Position numbers and translations under genes: made by a program. Positions 1-9,500 of a stretch of 64,000 nt of DNA are shown one piece after another; within the stretch, counting starts at the first letter, position 1, and each line of letters starts with the position of its first letter. The DNA is from Pandoraea cepalis (lineage in GTDB: Bacteria > Pseudomonadota > Gammaproteobacteria > Burkholderiales > Burkholderiaceae): the NCBI RefSeq assembly GCF_902459665.1, contig NZ_CABPSL010000015.1, forward strand, positions 1 through 64,000. Reading direction: 5' to 3'. The notes under the pieces are model-generated. The model was not told where the DNA came from. It ran no database searches and worked only from the letters and a program-made list of their open reading frames with translations.

Positions 1-930
1 AGCATTCTTGTAATTGCCGAACACGACAATCAATCGATCAAGGCTGCGACCCTGAACACGGTGGCCGCCGCGCTGCAGTGCGGCGACGACGTGCATGTGC
101 TGGTCGCGGGCAACGACGCGAAGGCGGCGGCTGACGCGGCCGCGCAGATCGCCGGCGTGAAGAAGGTGCTGCTGGCCGACGCGCCGTACTTCGGTGACGG
201 CCTGGCCGAGAACATCGCCGACGAGGTGGTGTCGATCGCAGGGGCGTACTCGCACATCCTGGCGCCGGCCACGGCGTATGGCAAGAACATCGCGCCGCGC
301 GTGGCGGCACTGCTGGACGTTGCGCAGATTTCGGACATCACGAAGGTCGACAGTGCCGACACGTTCGAGCGTCCGATTTACGCGGGCAACGCGATTGCGA
401 CGGTGCAAAGCGCGGACAAGGTGAAGGTGATCACGGTGCGCTCGACGGGGTTCGATCCGGTCGCGGCAAGCGGTGGCAGCGCAGCGGTGGAAGCCGTGGC
501 GGCGACGCCGGACGCGGGCGTGTCGCAGTTCGTGGGTCGTGAAGTGACGAAGCTGGACCGTCCGGAACTCACGAGCGCGAAGATCATCGTCTCGGGCGGC
601 CGGGGTCTGGGCAGCGGGGAGAACTACACGAAAGTGCTCGAGCCGCTGGCGGACAAGCTGGGCGCGGCACTGGGCGCCTCGCGCGCGGCGGTCGATGCCG
701 GTTACGTGCCCAACGACTACCAGGTCGGTCAGACGGGCAAGATCGTGGCGCCGCAGTTGTATGTGGCGGTGGGCATTTCGGGCGCGATCCAGCACTTGGC
801 GGGGATGAAGGATTCGAAGGTGATCGTGGCGATCAACAAGGATCCGGAAGCGCCGATCTTCTCGGTGGCGGATTACGGTCTGGTGGGCGATCTGTTCACG
901 GTGGTGCCGGAGCTGACGGGCGCGCTGTAA
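1..930 (+). CDS. etfA: Electron transfer flavoprotein alpha subunit (5' end missing)
   Basis: The reading frame is open from base 1 and begins [10 protein letters not shown], the normal EtfA N-terminus lacking only its first one or two residues, so the start lies just left of the window. EtfA with EtfB forms the soluble FAD/AMP heterodimer that carries electrons from acyl-CoA dehydrogenases and other flavoenzymes to ETF:quinone oxidoreductase. The C-terminal third holds the FAD-binding domain: a GGRGLG turn near residue 198, then the conserved stretches around [13 protein letters not shown] and [10 protein letters not shown]. Length (about 309 residues) is full size. etfB is expected immediately upstream outside the window. 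The acyl-CoA dehydrogenase at 9942-11075 and the flavoprotein that follows are plausible electron donors. Confidence 0.96.
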   Translation, partial: SILVIAEHDNQSIKAATLNTVAAALQCGDDVHVLVAGNDAKAAADAAAQIAGVKKVLLADAPYFGDGLAENIADEVVSIAGAYSHILAPATAYGKNIAPRVAALLDVAQISDITKVDSADTFERPIYAGNAIATVQSADKVKVITVRSTGFDPVAASGGSAAVEAVAATPDAGVSQFVGREVTKLDRPELTSAKIIVSGGRGLGSGENYTKVLEPLADKLGAALGASRAAVDAGYVPNDYQVGQTGKIVAPQLYVAVGISGAIQHLAGMKDSKVIVAINKDPEAPIFSVADYGLVGDLFTVVPELTGAL

Positions 931-1044
931 GCGAGTTCGGAGGTGAGGCTGCGGGATCGTCTCCCGCAGCCGATCCGCATGAGGAGGCTGGCCTGCGACG
1001 GTGTGGCGTCTTCATGCGAATCGGAAAGTCACGAAGGAACAGCG

Positions 1045-2148
1045 ATGGATAAAGTCGATTGCGTGGTGATCGGCGCGGGCATCGTCGGGTTGGCCGTCGC
1101 ACGGGCGATGGCCATGGCCGGCCGGGAAGTGATCATCCTGGAATCCGAGCGCGCGATCGGCACCGGCACCAGCTCGCGGAACAGCGAAGTCATTCACGGC
1201 GGCATTTACTACCCACCCGGCTCGCTCAAGGCGACGTTGTGCGTCGAAGGCAAGCATCGCCTGTATGCGTTTTGCGCCTCGCATGGCGTGGCGCATCGGC
1301 GTTGCGGCAAGTTGATCGTCGCGACCAGCGATCGTCAGGTGGGCGAGCTCGAGGCCATTGCCGCCAACGCGCGCGCCAGCGGTGTCGACGACCTGCAATG
1401 GCTCACTGCAGGCGAAGTCGCGCGGCGCGAGCCGGCACTCAACACCTTTGGTGCGTTACTGTCTCCGTCAACGGGCATCGTTGACAGCCACGGTTTGATG
1501 CTCGCCTTGCAGGGCGATGCGCAGAGCGCGGGGGCCATGCTCGCGTTCGACGCGCGCGTCGTCGGTGCCCGGGTGGGCCACGCAGAGGGCATTGAACTGG
1601 ATGTCGACACGGCAGGTGTCACGTCGACGCTGCGCGCCAGCATCGTCGTCAACAGCGCAGGTCTTTATGCTGTGGATGTCGCGCGTACGTTCGTCGGCCT
1701 TGCCCCCGAATACATTCCGCCGCGCTATTACGCGAAGGGAAGTTACTTCACCTGTGCGCAGCGCGCGCCGTTCTCGCACCTGATCTATCCCGTGCCGGAG
1801 CCGGGCGGGCTGGGCGTACACCTGACGCTCGATCTCGCGGGACAAGCGCGTTTTGGGCCGAATGTGGCCTGGGTCGACGAGATTGACTACACCGTCAATG
1901 CCGCCGATGGCGATGGCTTCTACGCGGCGGTGCGGCGCTATTGGCCGGCATTGGCAGACGGCGCGTTGCAGCCCGGCTATGCCGGCATTCGACCGAAGAT
2001 CAGCGCACCCGGCGAGCCGGCGGCAGACTTCCGCATCGATGGGCCGGCGGTGCATGGTGTCGCGGGACTCGTCAACCTGTTCGGTATCGAGTCCCCTGGA
2101 CTGACGGCGTCACTCGCGATTGCCGAAGCGGTGCGCGCGGCGCTTTGA
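1045..2148 (+). CDS. FAD-dependent L-2-hydroxyglutarate oxidase/dehydrogenase-like protein
   Basis: 367-residue DAO-family flavoprotein. The N-terminal Rossmann fold reads [20 protein letters not shown] (residues about 6-25), followed by an acidic residue at the end of beta-2 (ILESE) and the family stretch [18 protein letters not shown]. The C-terminus has the typical GIRPKIS and [15 protein letters not shown] segments that close the FAD site. This matches LhgO/YgaF, which oxidises L-2-hydroxyglutarate to 2-oxoglutarate, though a related 2-hydroxyacid is possible. I start at ATG 1045 because GAAGGA lies just upstream (1033-1038); the longer frame from 943 adds 34 residues unlike the family. 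It lies 114 bp after etfA, and the pairing suggests that electrons go to ETF; that is inference. Confidence 0.85.
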   Translation: MDKVDCVVIGAGIVGLAVARAMAMAGREVIILESERAIGTGTSSRNSEVIHGGIYYPPGSLKATLCVEGKHRLYAFCASHGVAHRRCGKLIVATSDRQVGELEAIAANARASGVDDLQWLTAGEVARREPALNTFGALLSPSTGIVDSHGLMLALQGDAQSAGAMLAFDARVVGARVGHAEGIELDVDTAGVTSTLRASIVVNSAGLYAVDVARTFVGLAPEYIPPRYYAKGSYFTCAQRAPFSHLIYPVPEPGGLGVHLTLDLAGQARFGPNVAWVDEIDYTVNAADGDGFYAAVRRYWPALADGALQPGYAGIRPKISAPGEPAADFRIDGPAVHGVAGLVNLFGIESPGLTASLAIAEAVRAAL

Positions 2149-2168
2149 CGTGCGTTTCGATGTGAAAA

Positions 2169-2199
2169 CGCGCGAGGTGACCGGTGGTCACCTCGCGCG
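2169..2199. terminator. Perfect 14-bp hairpin after the flavoprotein gene
   Basis: Arms 2169-2182 and 2186-2199 are perfectly complementary around a 3-nt loop, 20 bp after the stop at 2148. No T-run follows, so this is a terminator-like or mRNA-protecting stem rather than a classic intrinsic terminator. It probably serves the etf/flavoprotein transcript. Confidence 0.6.
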
Positions 2200-2314
2200 C
2201 ATTAGGCCGCTATCTGGCTAACCCCGTCGTGCGGTTCCAACGGTGCCGCGGGCGTTGCGCGGCATGCCTGTCGGACAAGAATCGGTGTGAAGGTGGTCGT
2301 GGTGGGTTTGCCGA

Positions 2315-2710
2315 TCAGCGGACGGCAACCGGCGGCTTCCACGAGGCCGGGTTGGTCCAGAACACCCCGCGCAGGCGATCGGTGTCGCCGCAGGGCGTGC
2401 TGCGGGTCGGCTTGCTGATCTGACCCGCGCAGGTGCTGATGTCGCGGCCCGATTGTTGCAGGCGCTTCAGGATCGTATCGAGCATGCCTGATTCGCGCCA
2501 CTCGTTGAGTTTGCGGCGGCAAGTCGGCACGGAGGGGTACTGCATGGGCAGCTTGGACCAGCTTTCGCCCGTGAACAGCACCCACAAGACAGCATTAGTC
2601 AGCGTGCGCTGCTCGACTTGAGGGCGGCCACGCCGCTCCGTACGGACCGGACGGTCACAAATCAGATCACGCAGGGCGTGCCATTCAACGTCGCTCAGTT
2701 CAGTAAACAT
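2315..2710 (-). CDS. Short DUF4096 / IS5-type transposase-like protein
   Basis: 131 residues beginning MFTELSDVEWHALRDLI. The N-terminal 85 residues match the DUF4096 helix-turn-helix module that opens IS5-family transposases (ERRGRPQVEQRTLTNAVLWVLFTGESWSKLP, then YPSVPTCRRKLNEW). No DDE catalytic domain follows in any frame. Stand-alone DUF4096 proteins of this size occur in Burkholderiales, so it may be a domesticated orphan or the stub of a decayed insertion sequence. I saw no terminal inverted repeats or target duplication. Start chosen at 2710 because the motif begins there; the frame could extend five codons upstream. Confidence 0.55.
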   Translation of the reverse strand: MFTELSDVEWHALRDLICDRPVRTERRGRPQVEQRTLTNAVLWVLFTGESWSKLPMQYPSVPTCRRKLNEWRESGMLDTILKRLQQSGRDISTCAGQISKPTRSTPCGDTDRLRGVFWTNPASWKPPVAVR

Positions 2711-2941
2711 AACACCTCGACCCAAAACAAACGGAGGCGCCGCAGGGGGCGAGTCCGAGCTTCACGATCCGGCAGGTACCGATGCAATCCGGTAAGTGCT
2801 TATTCGTGAAACCTCGGCCAAGGCGGCGTCGTTCCCCGATGCTGGAAATACAAGCAACAAGCATGCCAGATCATCGGGTTCTCTTATGAAGAACGCCGCG
2901 GGCGGGGGCGAACCACACTGCGAAGGGAGCGTTTGACCAGC

Positions 2942-2969
2942 AAAAAAACGCCCACTTGGCAGGTGGGCG
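2942..2969 (-). terminator. Orphan intrinsic terminator
   Basis: Arms CGCCCAC (2949-2955) and GTGGGCG (2963-2969) with a 7-nt loop. On the minus strand the stem is followed by seven T (A-run 2942-2948), a textbook intrinsic terminator. No annotated minus-strand gene lies immediately upstream of it, so the transcript it ends is unknown. Confidence 0.65.
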
Positions 2970-3129
2970 CAGCTCCTGGGTGGCTATTGGGATAGGCAAT
3001 CGCAAAAGCGTCAGGAGAAAAGGAATACGTGCCTTTTGGCCAGTCCGGATCGTTTATTATTCTCGGCCCCGGCCAGAGTGTCTCGCTCCACATGCGCCAG
3101 CTTGTCAAGCTTGCAACCGCCATGATGAC

Positions 3130-3150
3130 AAAAAGCGCGCGTCGACGCGC
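3130..3150 (-). terminator. Second orphan terminator-like hairpin
   Basis: A 14-bp perfect palindrome centred on TCGA at 3137-3150 followed, on the minus strand, by a T5 run (A-run 3130-3134). It lies about 160 bp upstream, in minus-strand terms, of the terminator at 2942-2969. Confidence 0.45.
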
Positions 3151-3355
3151 TTCGGAATTACCCCCATTGCGGTGCATTGGCCGTGTTGCCGGCGAGTCGC
3201 CCAAGATGGGTGCTCACTTGCGCCCCGATAGGGCATGGTGACGCGAGGTAGGGCGCAACTCCGCGCGTACGCGGTGCAACCGAGTCTCGGGAGATGAGAA
3301 AGTGGCCTGGTCGCCGCGTGGCGTTTCGTCATGGCCCGACGGCGGGCCTGTGGCC

Positions 3356-3361
3356 TATAAT
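3356..3361 (+). promoter_or_regulatory. Consensus -10 box for the IclR regulator gene
   Basis: A perfect TATAAT. Transcription would begin near 3368, leaving almost no leader for the ATG at 3373 but about 70 nt for the ATG at 3439. This is part of why the second start was chosen. No good -35 is visible at 17 bp, so the promoter may need an activator. Confidence 0.5.
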
Positions 3362-3438
3362 GTGCGCCTTCGATGAATATCGTCTATCGGTTGCGCGGCA
3401 CGCCTGCACACCGGTCGGCGCCAGCGTGCGCAAACGGC

Positions 3439-4254
3439 ATGAGCAACGACAGCGATAACAAATACTCCGTCCCGGGCCTCGAGCGCGGACTGCGCGTTCT
3501 GATGACGTTCTCGGCGCGCGAGCCCGTGCTGGCCGGCGCCGACTTGGCGCGACGACTCGGCATCCCACGCTCGACGGTGTTCCGCCTGTTGCAGACACTC
3601 GAAGCCGAGGGGTTCATCGAGAAGGCGGGGGACGATCGTCACTATCGGTTGGGCGTGGCAGTGCTTCGCCTGGGTTTCGAGTATCTGAATTCGCTTGAAC
3701 TGACCGATCTCGGAACGCCGGTCATCGAGAAGCTGCGCGATGCCACGGGTTTCTCCAGCCATATTCTGATTCTCGATCAGCGCGACGCGGTGTTTGTCGC
3801 CAAAGCGGCGAGCCGTGAACTGGTGTTCGGCACGGTCCGCGTGGGCACTCGCCTGCCAGCCCATGCGACGGTCGTCGGACACATTCTGCTCGGCGACTAC
3901 TCGCTGCCGGCGCTCAAGCAGCTTTACCCGGAAGCCAAGCTCGAAGGCTATACGGCCCACACGCCAACGACCGTGGAAGCGCTGTACCGTGTGGTCCAGG
4001 ACGACATCGCCCGCGGGTACAGCATGAGCCAGGCATTCTTCGAGCAGAACATCTCGACGATCGCGGCGCCCGTGCGCAATCATCTCGGAAAGATCGTCGC
4101 CGTGATCAGTGTGACGATTCCTCAGTCGCGCGTAGAAGCGGACCTGCTCGAGAGCGGCATCGTCGAGAAGGTCGTGTCCGCCGCGGACGAACTCTCGCAC
4201 AAGCTCAACTACCGCTCGGATCGCGCAGGCGCAACGTCGGCGGCGACGAAGTAA
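3439..4254 (+). CDS. IclR-family transcriptional regulator
   Basis: 271 residues. The N-terminal winged helix-turn-helix (about residues 11-70) reads VPGLERGLRVLMTFSAREPVLAGADLARRLGIPRSTVFRLLQTLEAEGFIEKAG. The C-terminal IclR effector domain (about 85-260) includes LPAHATVVGHILLGD and the ISTIAAPVRNHLGKIVAVISV stretch typical of the family. IclR proteins are usually repressors, or activators of aromatic catabolism, that bind small carboxylates. The start at 3439 (MSNDSDNKYSVPGLERG) fits the family and the promoter position; an in-frame ATG at 3373 adds 22 residues. It precedes the MFS gene in the same direction, with an operator-like double inverted repeat between them. Confidence 0.9.
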   Translation: MSNDSDNKYSVPGLERGLRVLMTFSAREPVLAGADLARRLGIPRSTVFRLLQTLEAEGFIEKAGDDRHYRLGVAVLRLGFEYLNSLELTDLGTPVIEKLRDATGFSSHILILDQRDAVFVAKAASRELVFGTVRVGTRLPAHATVVGHILLGDYSLPALKQLYPEAKLEGYTAHTPTTVEALYRVVQDDIARGYSMSQAFFEQNISTIAAPVRNHLGKIVAVISVTIPQSRVEADLLESGIVEKVVSAADELSHKLNYRSDRAGATSAATK

Positions 4255-4402
4255 AGCGCGCCAGCCCACGCGCCATGCCTTCGGCGTGTCGTCAGCATGT
4301 CGTCGACGGTGCACCCGCATCAGTGGGTCTGTATCAGCACGCCTTGATCGCGCGCCTCTCCAGATTGCGCTTGTCTCGCTGAAACCACTTCGTCATAATT
4401 GT

Positions 4403-4447
4403 TTCGCCTAATAACCATCGTTCCATATTTGGTTAATGTGAGGCGAA
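4403..4447 (+). promoter_or_regulatory. Nested inverted repeats, probable operator of the MFS gene
   Basis: An outer perfect pair TTCGCCT (4403-4409) / AGGCGAA (4441-4447) encloses an inner perfect pair TAACCA (4412-4417) / TGGTTA (4430-4435). The block is AT-rich against its surroundings and ends 39 bp before the transporter start. The likely binder is the IclR protein encoded just upstream; that is inference. Confidence 0.5.
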
Positions 4448-4486
4448 CAAGGTGCCGCTGTCCCGCGGCTTATTACGAGATTCATC

Positions 4487-5866
4487 ATGTCAGTTTCCCT
4501 GCGTCCGTCTGCGGCTCAGCGCCCGTCGCGCGTGCGTTTCTGGATGCTCTTCCTGGTCTTCGTCGGCACGGTCATCAACTATGTCGACCGCGCCAATCTC
4601 TCCGTGGCCGCCCCGATGCTCAAGCAGGAGTTCGGCCTGGACCCCGTCGCGCTGGGCTTTATCTTCTCGGCGTACGCGTGGACCTATGTCATCGCGAACA
4701 TTCCCGGCGGATGGGTCATCGACCGGTTCGGTACGCGTGCGATTTACGGCGTCGCGATTCTCGGTTGGTCGATGCTGACATTCATGCAAGGCTTCGCCTC
4801 GCGATTTGCCGCGTTGTTTGCCATGCGTCTGGGCGTGGGTATCGCCGAAGCGCCGACGTTCCCGGTCAACAACCGCGTGGTCTCGATTTGGTTTGCGCAA
4901 CGTGAGCGTGGGGTGGCCACCAGTGTCTATCTGGTGGGCCAGTACATCGGCATGGCGGCCCTCACGCCCGTGCTGTTCTGGATCGCCCACACGTGGGGCT
5001 GGCGCGAGATCTTCTACGCGACCGGTCTCCTGGGCATTGTCTGGGCGGGCGTGTGGTTCGTCGGCTATCGCGACCCGGATCAATGTGCCTGGGTGAACGC
5101 CGCCGAGCTGGCGCACATTCGTCGCGGTGGGGCGCTTGTCGAGGTGGCGCCAACCGATCGGTCCGCCGCGAACGCTTTCCCGTGGCGCAAGTTGCTCGCG
5201 CTGTTCCGGAATCGTCAGATCATCGCGATCTGCGTGGGCAAGTTCGCGTCGCTCTCGTCGTTGTACTTCTTCCTGACGTGGTTCCCGACGTACCTGATCA
5301 CCGAGCGCCACATGACGGTGCTCAAGGCGGGCGGCATGGCGTCCGTGCCTTTCGTTGCGGCGTCCATCGGCGTGGTTTGCGGCGGTCTGCTCTCGGACTG
5401 GCTACTGCGTCGCGGCGTGGCCGTGGGGACGGCGCGCAAGACGCCCATCGTGACCGGCTTGTTGCTGGTGCCGACCATGTCGCTTAGCGTGCTGACCGAC
5501 GCCAACGGCCTCGTGATCGCCATCATGTCGTTCGCGTTCTTCGCGCAAGGCGTGGCCTCGGCCTCGTGGTCGCTGGTGGCCGACATCGCGCCGAAGGGCA
5601 TGGTGGGCATCACGGGCGGGGCGGTGAACTTCGCCGGTAACCTGTCGGGCATCGTCACGCCGATTGCGATCGGGTTCATCGTCAAGGCGACCGGCTCGTT
5701 CGGCTGGGCGCTCGGGCTTATCAGTCTCTTCGCGATTGCCGGCGTGTTGTGCTACCTGTTGCTGCTGGGCGAGGTCAAGCGCATCGAGCTCGATGACGAC
5801 GCGCCCGGTGAGCGGGGCGAGCGGGGCGAGGGCGATGATGTCAACGCGGATGCGCGCGCGGTTTGA
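4487..5866 (+). CDS. MFS transporter, anion:cation symporter (sugar-acid) type
   Basis: 459 residues with about 12 hydrophobic segments. The N-terminus resembles the ACS family (RVRFWMLFLVFVGTVINYVDRANLSVAAPML), and motif A between TM2 and TM3 reads GWVIDRFGTR. The family imports glucarate, galactonate, hexuronates, tartrate, phthalate and similar organic anions with protons; the substrate cannot be set from sequence. It follows the IclR gene by 232 bp that contain the nested repeats at 4403-4447, so it is probably the regulator's target. No catabolic genes accompany it. The C-terminal tail is rich in Gly, Glu and Asp and cytoplasmic. Confidence 0.9.
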   Translation: MSVSLRPSAAQRPSRVRFWMLFLVFVGTVINYVDRANLSVAAPMLKQEFGLDPVALGFIFSAYAWTYVIANIPGGWVIDRFGTRAIYGVAILGWSMLTFMQGFASRFAALFAMRLGVGIAEAPTFPVNNRVVSIWFAQRERGVATSVYLVGQYIGMAALTPVLFWIAHTWGWREIFYATGLLGIVWAGVWFVGYRDPDQCAWVNAAELAHIRRGGALVEVAPTDRSAANAFPWRKLLALFRNRQIIAICVGKFASLSSLYFFLTWFPTYLITERHMTVLKAGGMASVPFVAASIGVVCGGLLSDWLLRRGVAVGTARKTPIVTGLLLVPTMSLSVLTDANGLVIAIMSFAFFAQGVASASWSLVADIAPKGMVGITGGAVNFAGNLSGIVTPIAIGFIVKATGSFGWALGLISLFAIAGVLCYLLLLGEVKRIELDDDAPGERGERGEGDDVNADARAV

Positions 5867-5881
5867 ACGGCCAGATCGGCG

Positions 5882-6892
5882 TCACGCGGCCACGGCTTGA
5901 CGGCGATAGTCGCCGGGACGCGCCCCGGTCCATTTTCGGAACGCACGAAAGAACGCGCTCGGATCGGCAAAGCCCAGCGACAGGGCAATCTCCAGCATCG
6001 GCTTGGACGTGTGGCACAGCGCATGAATCGCGAAATCGCGCCGCAGTTGGTCTTTGATCGACTGATACGACTGCCCCTCGTCCTCCAGTCGCCGACGCAA
6101 CGTCGACGGTGTGGTGTGGAACTCGCCCGCCAGCGCTTCGAAGGCCGGCCAGCGATCGGTCGGCATCGTCTTCAAACGCCGCCGCACGCGCGCGACCATG
6201 CCCTTCGTATTCTTGTATTTGAGGATGATGTTGCCCGGCGCCGCGCGCAGGAATTCCTTCACGGACTCGTCGTTCTGCACCACCGGCAGGTCCAGGCAGG
6301 CCGCATCGAATTCGATGGCCGTATGTGTCGCGTGGAACACCAGACGCGGCGAGTACATCGTCCGATACTCGTCGCTGTATGCCGGCTCGGAAAATGAAAA
6401 ATAGGCTGTGCTCAACGGCACTCGACGCGCGATCAGCCAGCACGTCAGCGCATAGAAGAGAATCAGCAGTGTTTCGTGCCCGAAGATGCGTGGCGACCGT
6501 TCGTCTGCGCGCTCACGGACTTCGAGTCGGGCCAGCGCGCCGTCCCGCACCAGATGCATCTGCAGGTCGTCGAGCAAGAGCCCCATGAAACGCGTTGCGC
6601 GTTGCAGCGCCTGCTCGAGGGTGCGGCACGCGACGACGGTGTGACACAGCATCGCAAAGCTGCCGACTTTCATGCGGCGCGAATCCTGCCCGAAGAATTC
6701 GTCGTCGAGCGCGACACTGATCAGCCGCCACAGCTGCGCATAGCGATCCGCGGAAACGCGGGCTTGCGGGTGCGCGAGCAGCGATGGCGCGATATCCGCG
6801 GCATGCAGCAATGCCGCTGGATCGCCGCCGAGCCGCTCGACATGCGCCAACGCGTTAATCACGAAATGAATCGAAATGCTGCCTTTTTCCAT
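5882..6892 (-). CDS. AraC-family transcriptional regulator
   Basis: 336 residues. An N-terminal arabinose-binding-like effector domain of the OruR/ArgR type (about residues 15-200) precedes the C-terminal AraC double helix-turn-helix (about 235-330). The second half of the latter is recognisable in KPMLEIALSLGFADPSAFFRAFRKWTGARPGDYR. Start placed at 6892 (MEKGSISIHFV); the longer frame to 6919 has no better ribosome site. It converges with the MFS gene (15-bp gap) and shares strand with the SDR and acyl-CoA synthetase genes, so it may control these, but no operator was recognised. Confidence 0.9.
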   Translation of the reverse strand: MEKGSISIHFVINALAHVERLGGDPAALLHAADIAPSLLAHPQARVSADRYAQLWRLISVALDDEFFGQDSRRMKVGSFAMLCHTVVACRTLEQALQRATRFMGLLLDDLQMHLVRDGALARLEVRERADERSPRIFGHETLLILFYALTCWLIARRVPLSTAYFSFSEPAYSDEYRTMYSPRLVFHATHTAIEFDAACLDLPVVQNDESVKEFLRAAPGNIILKYKNTKGMVARVRRRLKTMPTDRWPAFEALAGEFHTTPSTLRRRLEDEGQSYQSIKDQLRRDFAIHALCHTSKPMLEIALSLGFADPSAFFRAFRKWTGARPGDYRRQAVAA

Positions 6893-7035
6893 GCGTCGCG
6901 AAACGGAACATCGTAGCAAGGGGACGCAACGATTCTAGCAGTGCGGCCCCTGATGACGCCTCCGATGCCGTCTGAAAACAGGATCGGCGCTTTCCGAATT
7001 CGCGTGCAGCGTACGACAGCGATACTGGCGACGAC

Positions 7036-7803
7036 TTATTTCGGTGCCATGCGCAGCGCGCCATCGAGACGAATCACCTCGCCGTTGAGCATGACGTTCT
7101 CGACGATGTGGCGCACTAGCGCGGCATATTCCGACGGACGGCCGAGGCGAGGTGGAAACGGCACCGAAGCGCCCAGTGCGGCCTGCACCTCCGGTGTCAT
7201 GCCGGCCATCATCGGCGTTTCGAAGATGCCCGGCGCAATCGTCACCACGCGCACACCAACGCGCGCCAGCTCGCGCGCGGCCGGCAGCGTCAGGGCGGCA
7301 ACGCCGCCCTTCGAGGCCGCATACGCGGCTTGCCCGATCTGTCCGTCGAACGCGGCGACCGACGCCGTGTTGACGACCACGCCACGTTCTCCCTCGGCGT
7401 CGGCATCGCCCGCGGCCATGGCCGTTGCCGCGATGCGCAGCACGTTGAACGTGCCGATCAAATTCACGTTGACGATGCGGGCAAAGCTGTCGAGTCGGTG
7501 CGGACCTTGCTTGCCCAGAATGCGTTCGCCCATGACGAGCCCAGCGCAGTTGACCACGCCGTTCAGACGGCCGAACGCGCTTTGGGCCGTGTCGACCAGG
7601 CGCTGAACGTCGTCTTCGCGGGTAATGTCGGTCGCGACGAAACGCGCGGCGTCGCCCAATGCCTCGGCCTGTCGGGCGCCGGCATCGGCATTGATGTCAC
7701 CGAGCACGACCTTGGCGCCCGCGTCGACGAACATGCGGGCGGTGGCTGCACCGAGACCCGACGATGCGCCGGTGACGAGAAAGACACGATCCTTGATTTG
7801 CAT
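7036..7803 (-). CDS. Short-chain dehydrogenase, 3-hydroxyacyl-CoA dehydrogenase type 2-like
   Basis: 255-residue classical SDR. The cofactor loop is TGASSGLG (11-18), and Asp36 at the end of beta-2 indicates NAD(H). The catalytic triad is Ser148, Tyr161 and Lys165 (YAASK). The C-terminal part [31 protein letters not shown] is characteristic of the HSD10 subgroup, which oxidises 3-hydroxyacyl-CoA and 2-methyl-3-hydroxybutyryl-CoA (isoleucine degradation). It lies 35 bp downstream of the acyl-CoA synthetase on the same strand and probably forms an operon with it. With the acyl-CoA dehydrogenase and hydroxyisobutyryl-CoA hydrolase across the divergent promoter, it would complete a branched-chain acyl-CoA oxidation set. 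Confidence 0.88.
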   Translation of the reverse strand: MQIKDRVFLVTGASSGLGAATARMFVDAGAKVVLGDINADAGARQAEALGDAARFVATDITREDDVQRLVDTAQSAFGRLNGVVNCAGLVMGERILGKQGPHRLDSFARIVNVNLIGTFNVLRIAATAMAAGDADAEGERGVVVNTASVAAFDGQIGQAAYAASKGGVAALTLPAARELARVGVRVVTIAPGIFETPMMAGMTPEVQAALGASVPFPPRLGRPSEYAALVRHIVENVMLNGEVIRLDGALRMAPK

Positions 7804-7838
7804 GGGCTGCGATTCCTGAAAGAAAAGCGCGTTGAGGT

Positions 7839-9500
7839 TCAGACCGCGCCGGCGGACGTCTGCGCGGCCTTGGCGATTTCCTGGTTGCGCAAGATGAAGC
7901 GCTGAAGCTTGCCGCTCGGTGTTTTGGGCAGTTCGGCGACGAATTCGATTTCACGCGGATAGGCGTGCGTGGACAGCCGGTGGCGGACATGCGCCTGCAA
8001 TTCCTGCGCGAGCGCGTCCGTCGGCGCGAACTGCGGGTGCAGCACGACGAACGCCTTGACCACTTCGGTGCGCTCCGGATCCGGCTTGCCGACCACAGCC
8101 GTTTCAACCACCGCGGGATGCTCGATCAGCGCACTCTCGACATCGAACGGCCCGATGCGATACCCGGCCGACGTGATGACGTCGTCGTTGCGTCCGACGA
8201 AGCTGATGCTGCCGTCCTCGTTGCGCTCGACAGTGTCGCCGGAGAGATAGTACTCGCCCACGAACGCAGGCGTGTCCCGCTCCCAGTAACCGTTGAACCA
8301 CATCAGCGGCGATTGCCGTCGATCGAGGGCGAGCACGCCCGGCTGCCCGACCGCGCACTCGCGTCCGTCGTCACCTAGCACGACCACGCGATGTCCCGGC
8401 GACGCGAAGCCGGCAGTCCCGGCTCGCACGGGATGGGCCAGCGCATGGTGATTGCAGACGACCATGCCGAGTTCAGTCTGCCCATAGTGGTCGTGAATGG
8501 TTACGCCGAGGTGCTCGGCAAACCAGCGAATGACTTCGGGGTTGAGTGGCTCGCCCGCACTGGACACGGCGCGCAGCTGTCCTTTCACGGGCGCGGCCGC
8601 CTTGTCGCCGCCCGCGATCAGCAGGCGAAAGGCGGTCGGTGAGCCGGCCAGATTCGTGATACCCAGTTTCTGGATGATTCGGTACGTACTTTCGACGTTG
8701 AAGGGGCCGTCGTAGAAGGTCGTGGGAATGCCCATCGCGAGCGGGCCCGTCACGGCGTAGTACAGGCCATAGGCCCAACCCGGATCGGCAATGTTCCAGA
8801 ACATGTCGGTCGGTCGCAGATCGACGGCGTCGCGCATGTAGCCCACGAACGCCAGGATCGCGCGCAATGGCACCATGACCGGCTTTGCAGTGCCGGTCGT
8901 GCCCGAGGTGAACATCATCAGAAACGGATCGTCGCCGCTGCGCGGCACCGGCGCGAAGTCGGGGGCGTGTTGCTCGACTTCATGCCAGAAGCTGAAGTCG
9001 CCCCGGCGCACCCCTTGCCCGCGCGGCCCGCTGACCGTGGCGACGGGCGGGCAGTGGGCCACTTCGTCGAGCTTGGCCCGATTGGCACCGTCGGTCACCA
9101 CGAGCTTGCTCTGGGCGCTGTGCAACCGGTGTTCGATGGCCTTCGGGCCGAACGCCGTGAAGAGCGGTTGATACACCGCGCCCGCGCGCCAGGTGCCAAG
9201 AATCGTCACGAGCAGTTCGGGTGTGCGCGGCAACAGCCCGCTCACGCGGTCGCCGGGCTGCACGCCCTGTTCGCGAAGGAAATTGGCAAAGCGCGCGGAG
9301 AGCGTTTGCAATTGGCGAAACGTCCACGTTTGGCTCGTGCCGTCTTTCCCTTCCCAGAACAGGGCGATGCGCCCGGGAAGCGCATGGCGGTCGCAGCACT
9401 CGACGCACGCGTTCATCGCGTCGAGTTGGCCGGCAAGTGTGGCGCGCACGGTCGCGTCGAGGTCGAACGCGCGGTAGGTGTCGGCGTAGTCGGCAGTCAT
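7839..9500 (-). CDS. AMP-forming acyl-CoA synthetase
   Basis: 553 residues of the ANL superfamily. The P-loop-like motif is [11 protein letters not shown] (197-207). The aromatic/acyl-site motif HYGQTELGM lies in the second half, and the adenylation lysine sits in PSGK (Lys531) near the C-terminus. The enzyme activates a carboxylate with ATP to the acyl-AMP and then the CoA thioester. Subgroup features ([33 protein letters not shown]) resemble the acetyl/propionyl to medium-chain acyl-CoA synthetases; exact chain length is undetermined. It is transcribed with the SDR and diverges from the acyl-CoA dehydrogenase gene. Confidence 0.88.
   Translation of the reverse strand: MTADYADTYRAFDLDATVRATLAGQLDAMNACVECCDRHALPGRIALFWEGKDGTSQTWTFRQLQTLSARFANFLREQGVQPGDRVSGLLPRTPELLVTILGTWRAGAVYQPLFTAFGPKAIEHRLHSAQSKLVVTDGANRAKLDEVAHCPPVATVSGPRGQGVRRGDFSFWHEVEQHAPDFAPVPRSGDDPFLMMFTSGTTGTAKPVMVPLRAILAFVGYMRDAVDLRPTDMFWNIADPGWAYGLYYAVTGPLAMGIPTTFYDGPFNVESTYRIIQKLGITNLAGSPTAFRLLIAGGDKAAAPVKGQLRAVSSAGEPLNPEVIRWFAEHLGVTIHDHYGQTELGMVVCNHHALAHPVRAGTAGFASPGHRVVVLGDDGRECAVGQPGVLALDRRQSPLMWFNGYWERDTPAFVGEYYLSGDTVERNEDGSISFVGRNDDVITSAGYRIGPFDVESALIEHPAVVETAVVGKPDPERTEVVKAFVVLHPQFAPTDALAQELQAHVRHRLSTHAYPREIEFVAELPKTPSGKLQRFILRNQEIAKAAQTSAGAV

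Larger units (their letters stand above)
2711..3438. other. Intergenic region, 728 bp
   Basis: No convincing gene. Overlapping frames at 2884-3204 (minus), 2956-3231 (plus) and 3029-3241 (plus) look unlike known proteins and disagree with one another. The region does contain two minus-strand terminator-like hairpins (2942-2969 and 3130-3150), which imply a transcript entering from the right, and a TATAAT box at 3356-3361 ahead of the IclR gene. Confidence 0.5.

Noticed and set aside
2884-3241. Overlapping small frames on both strands left of the IclR gene
   Set aside because: They conflict with one another, cover two terminator hairpins and match no family known to me; treated as non-coding.
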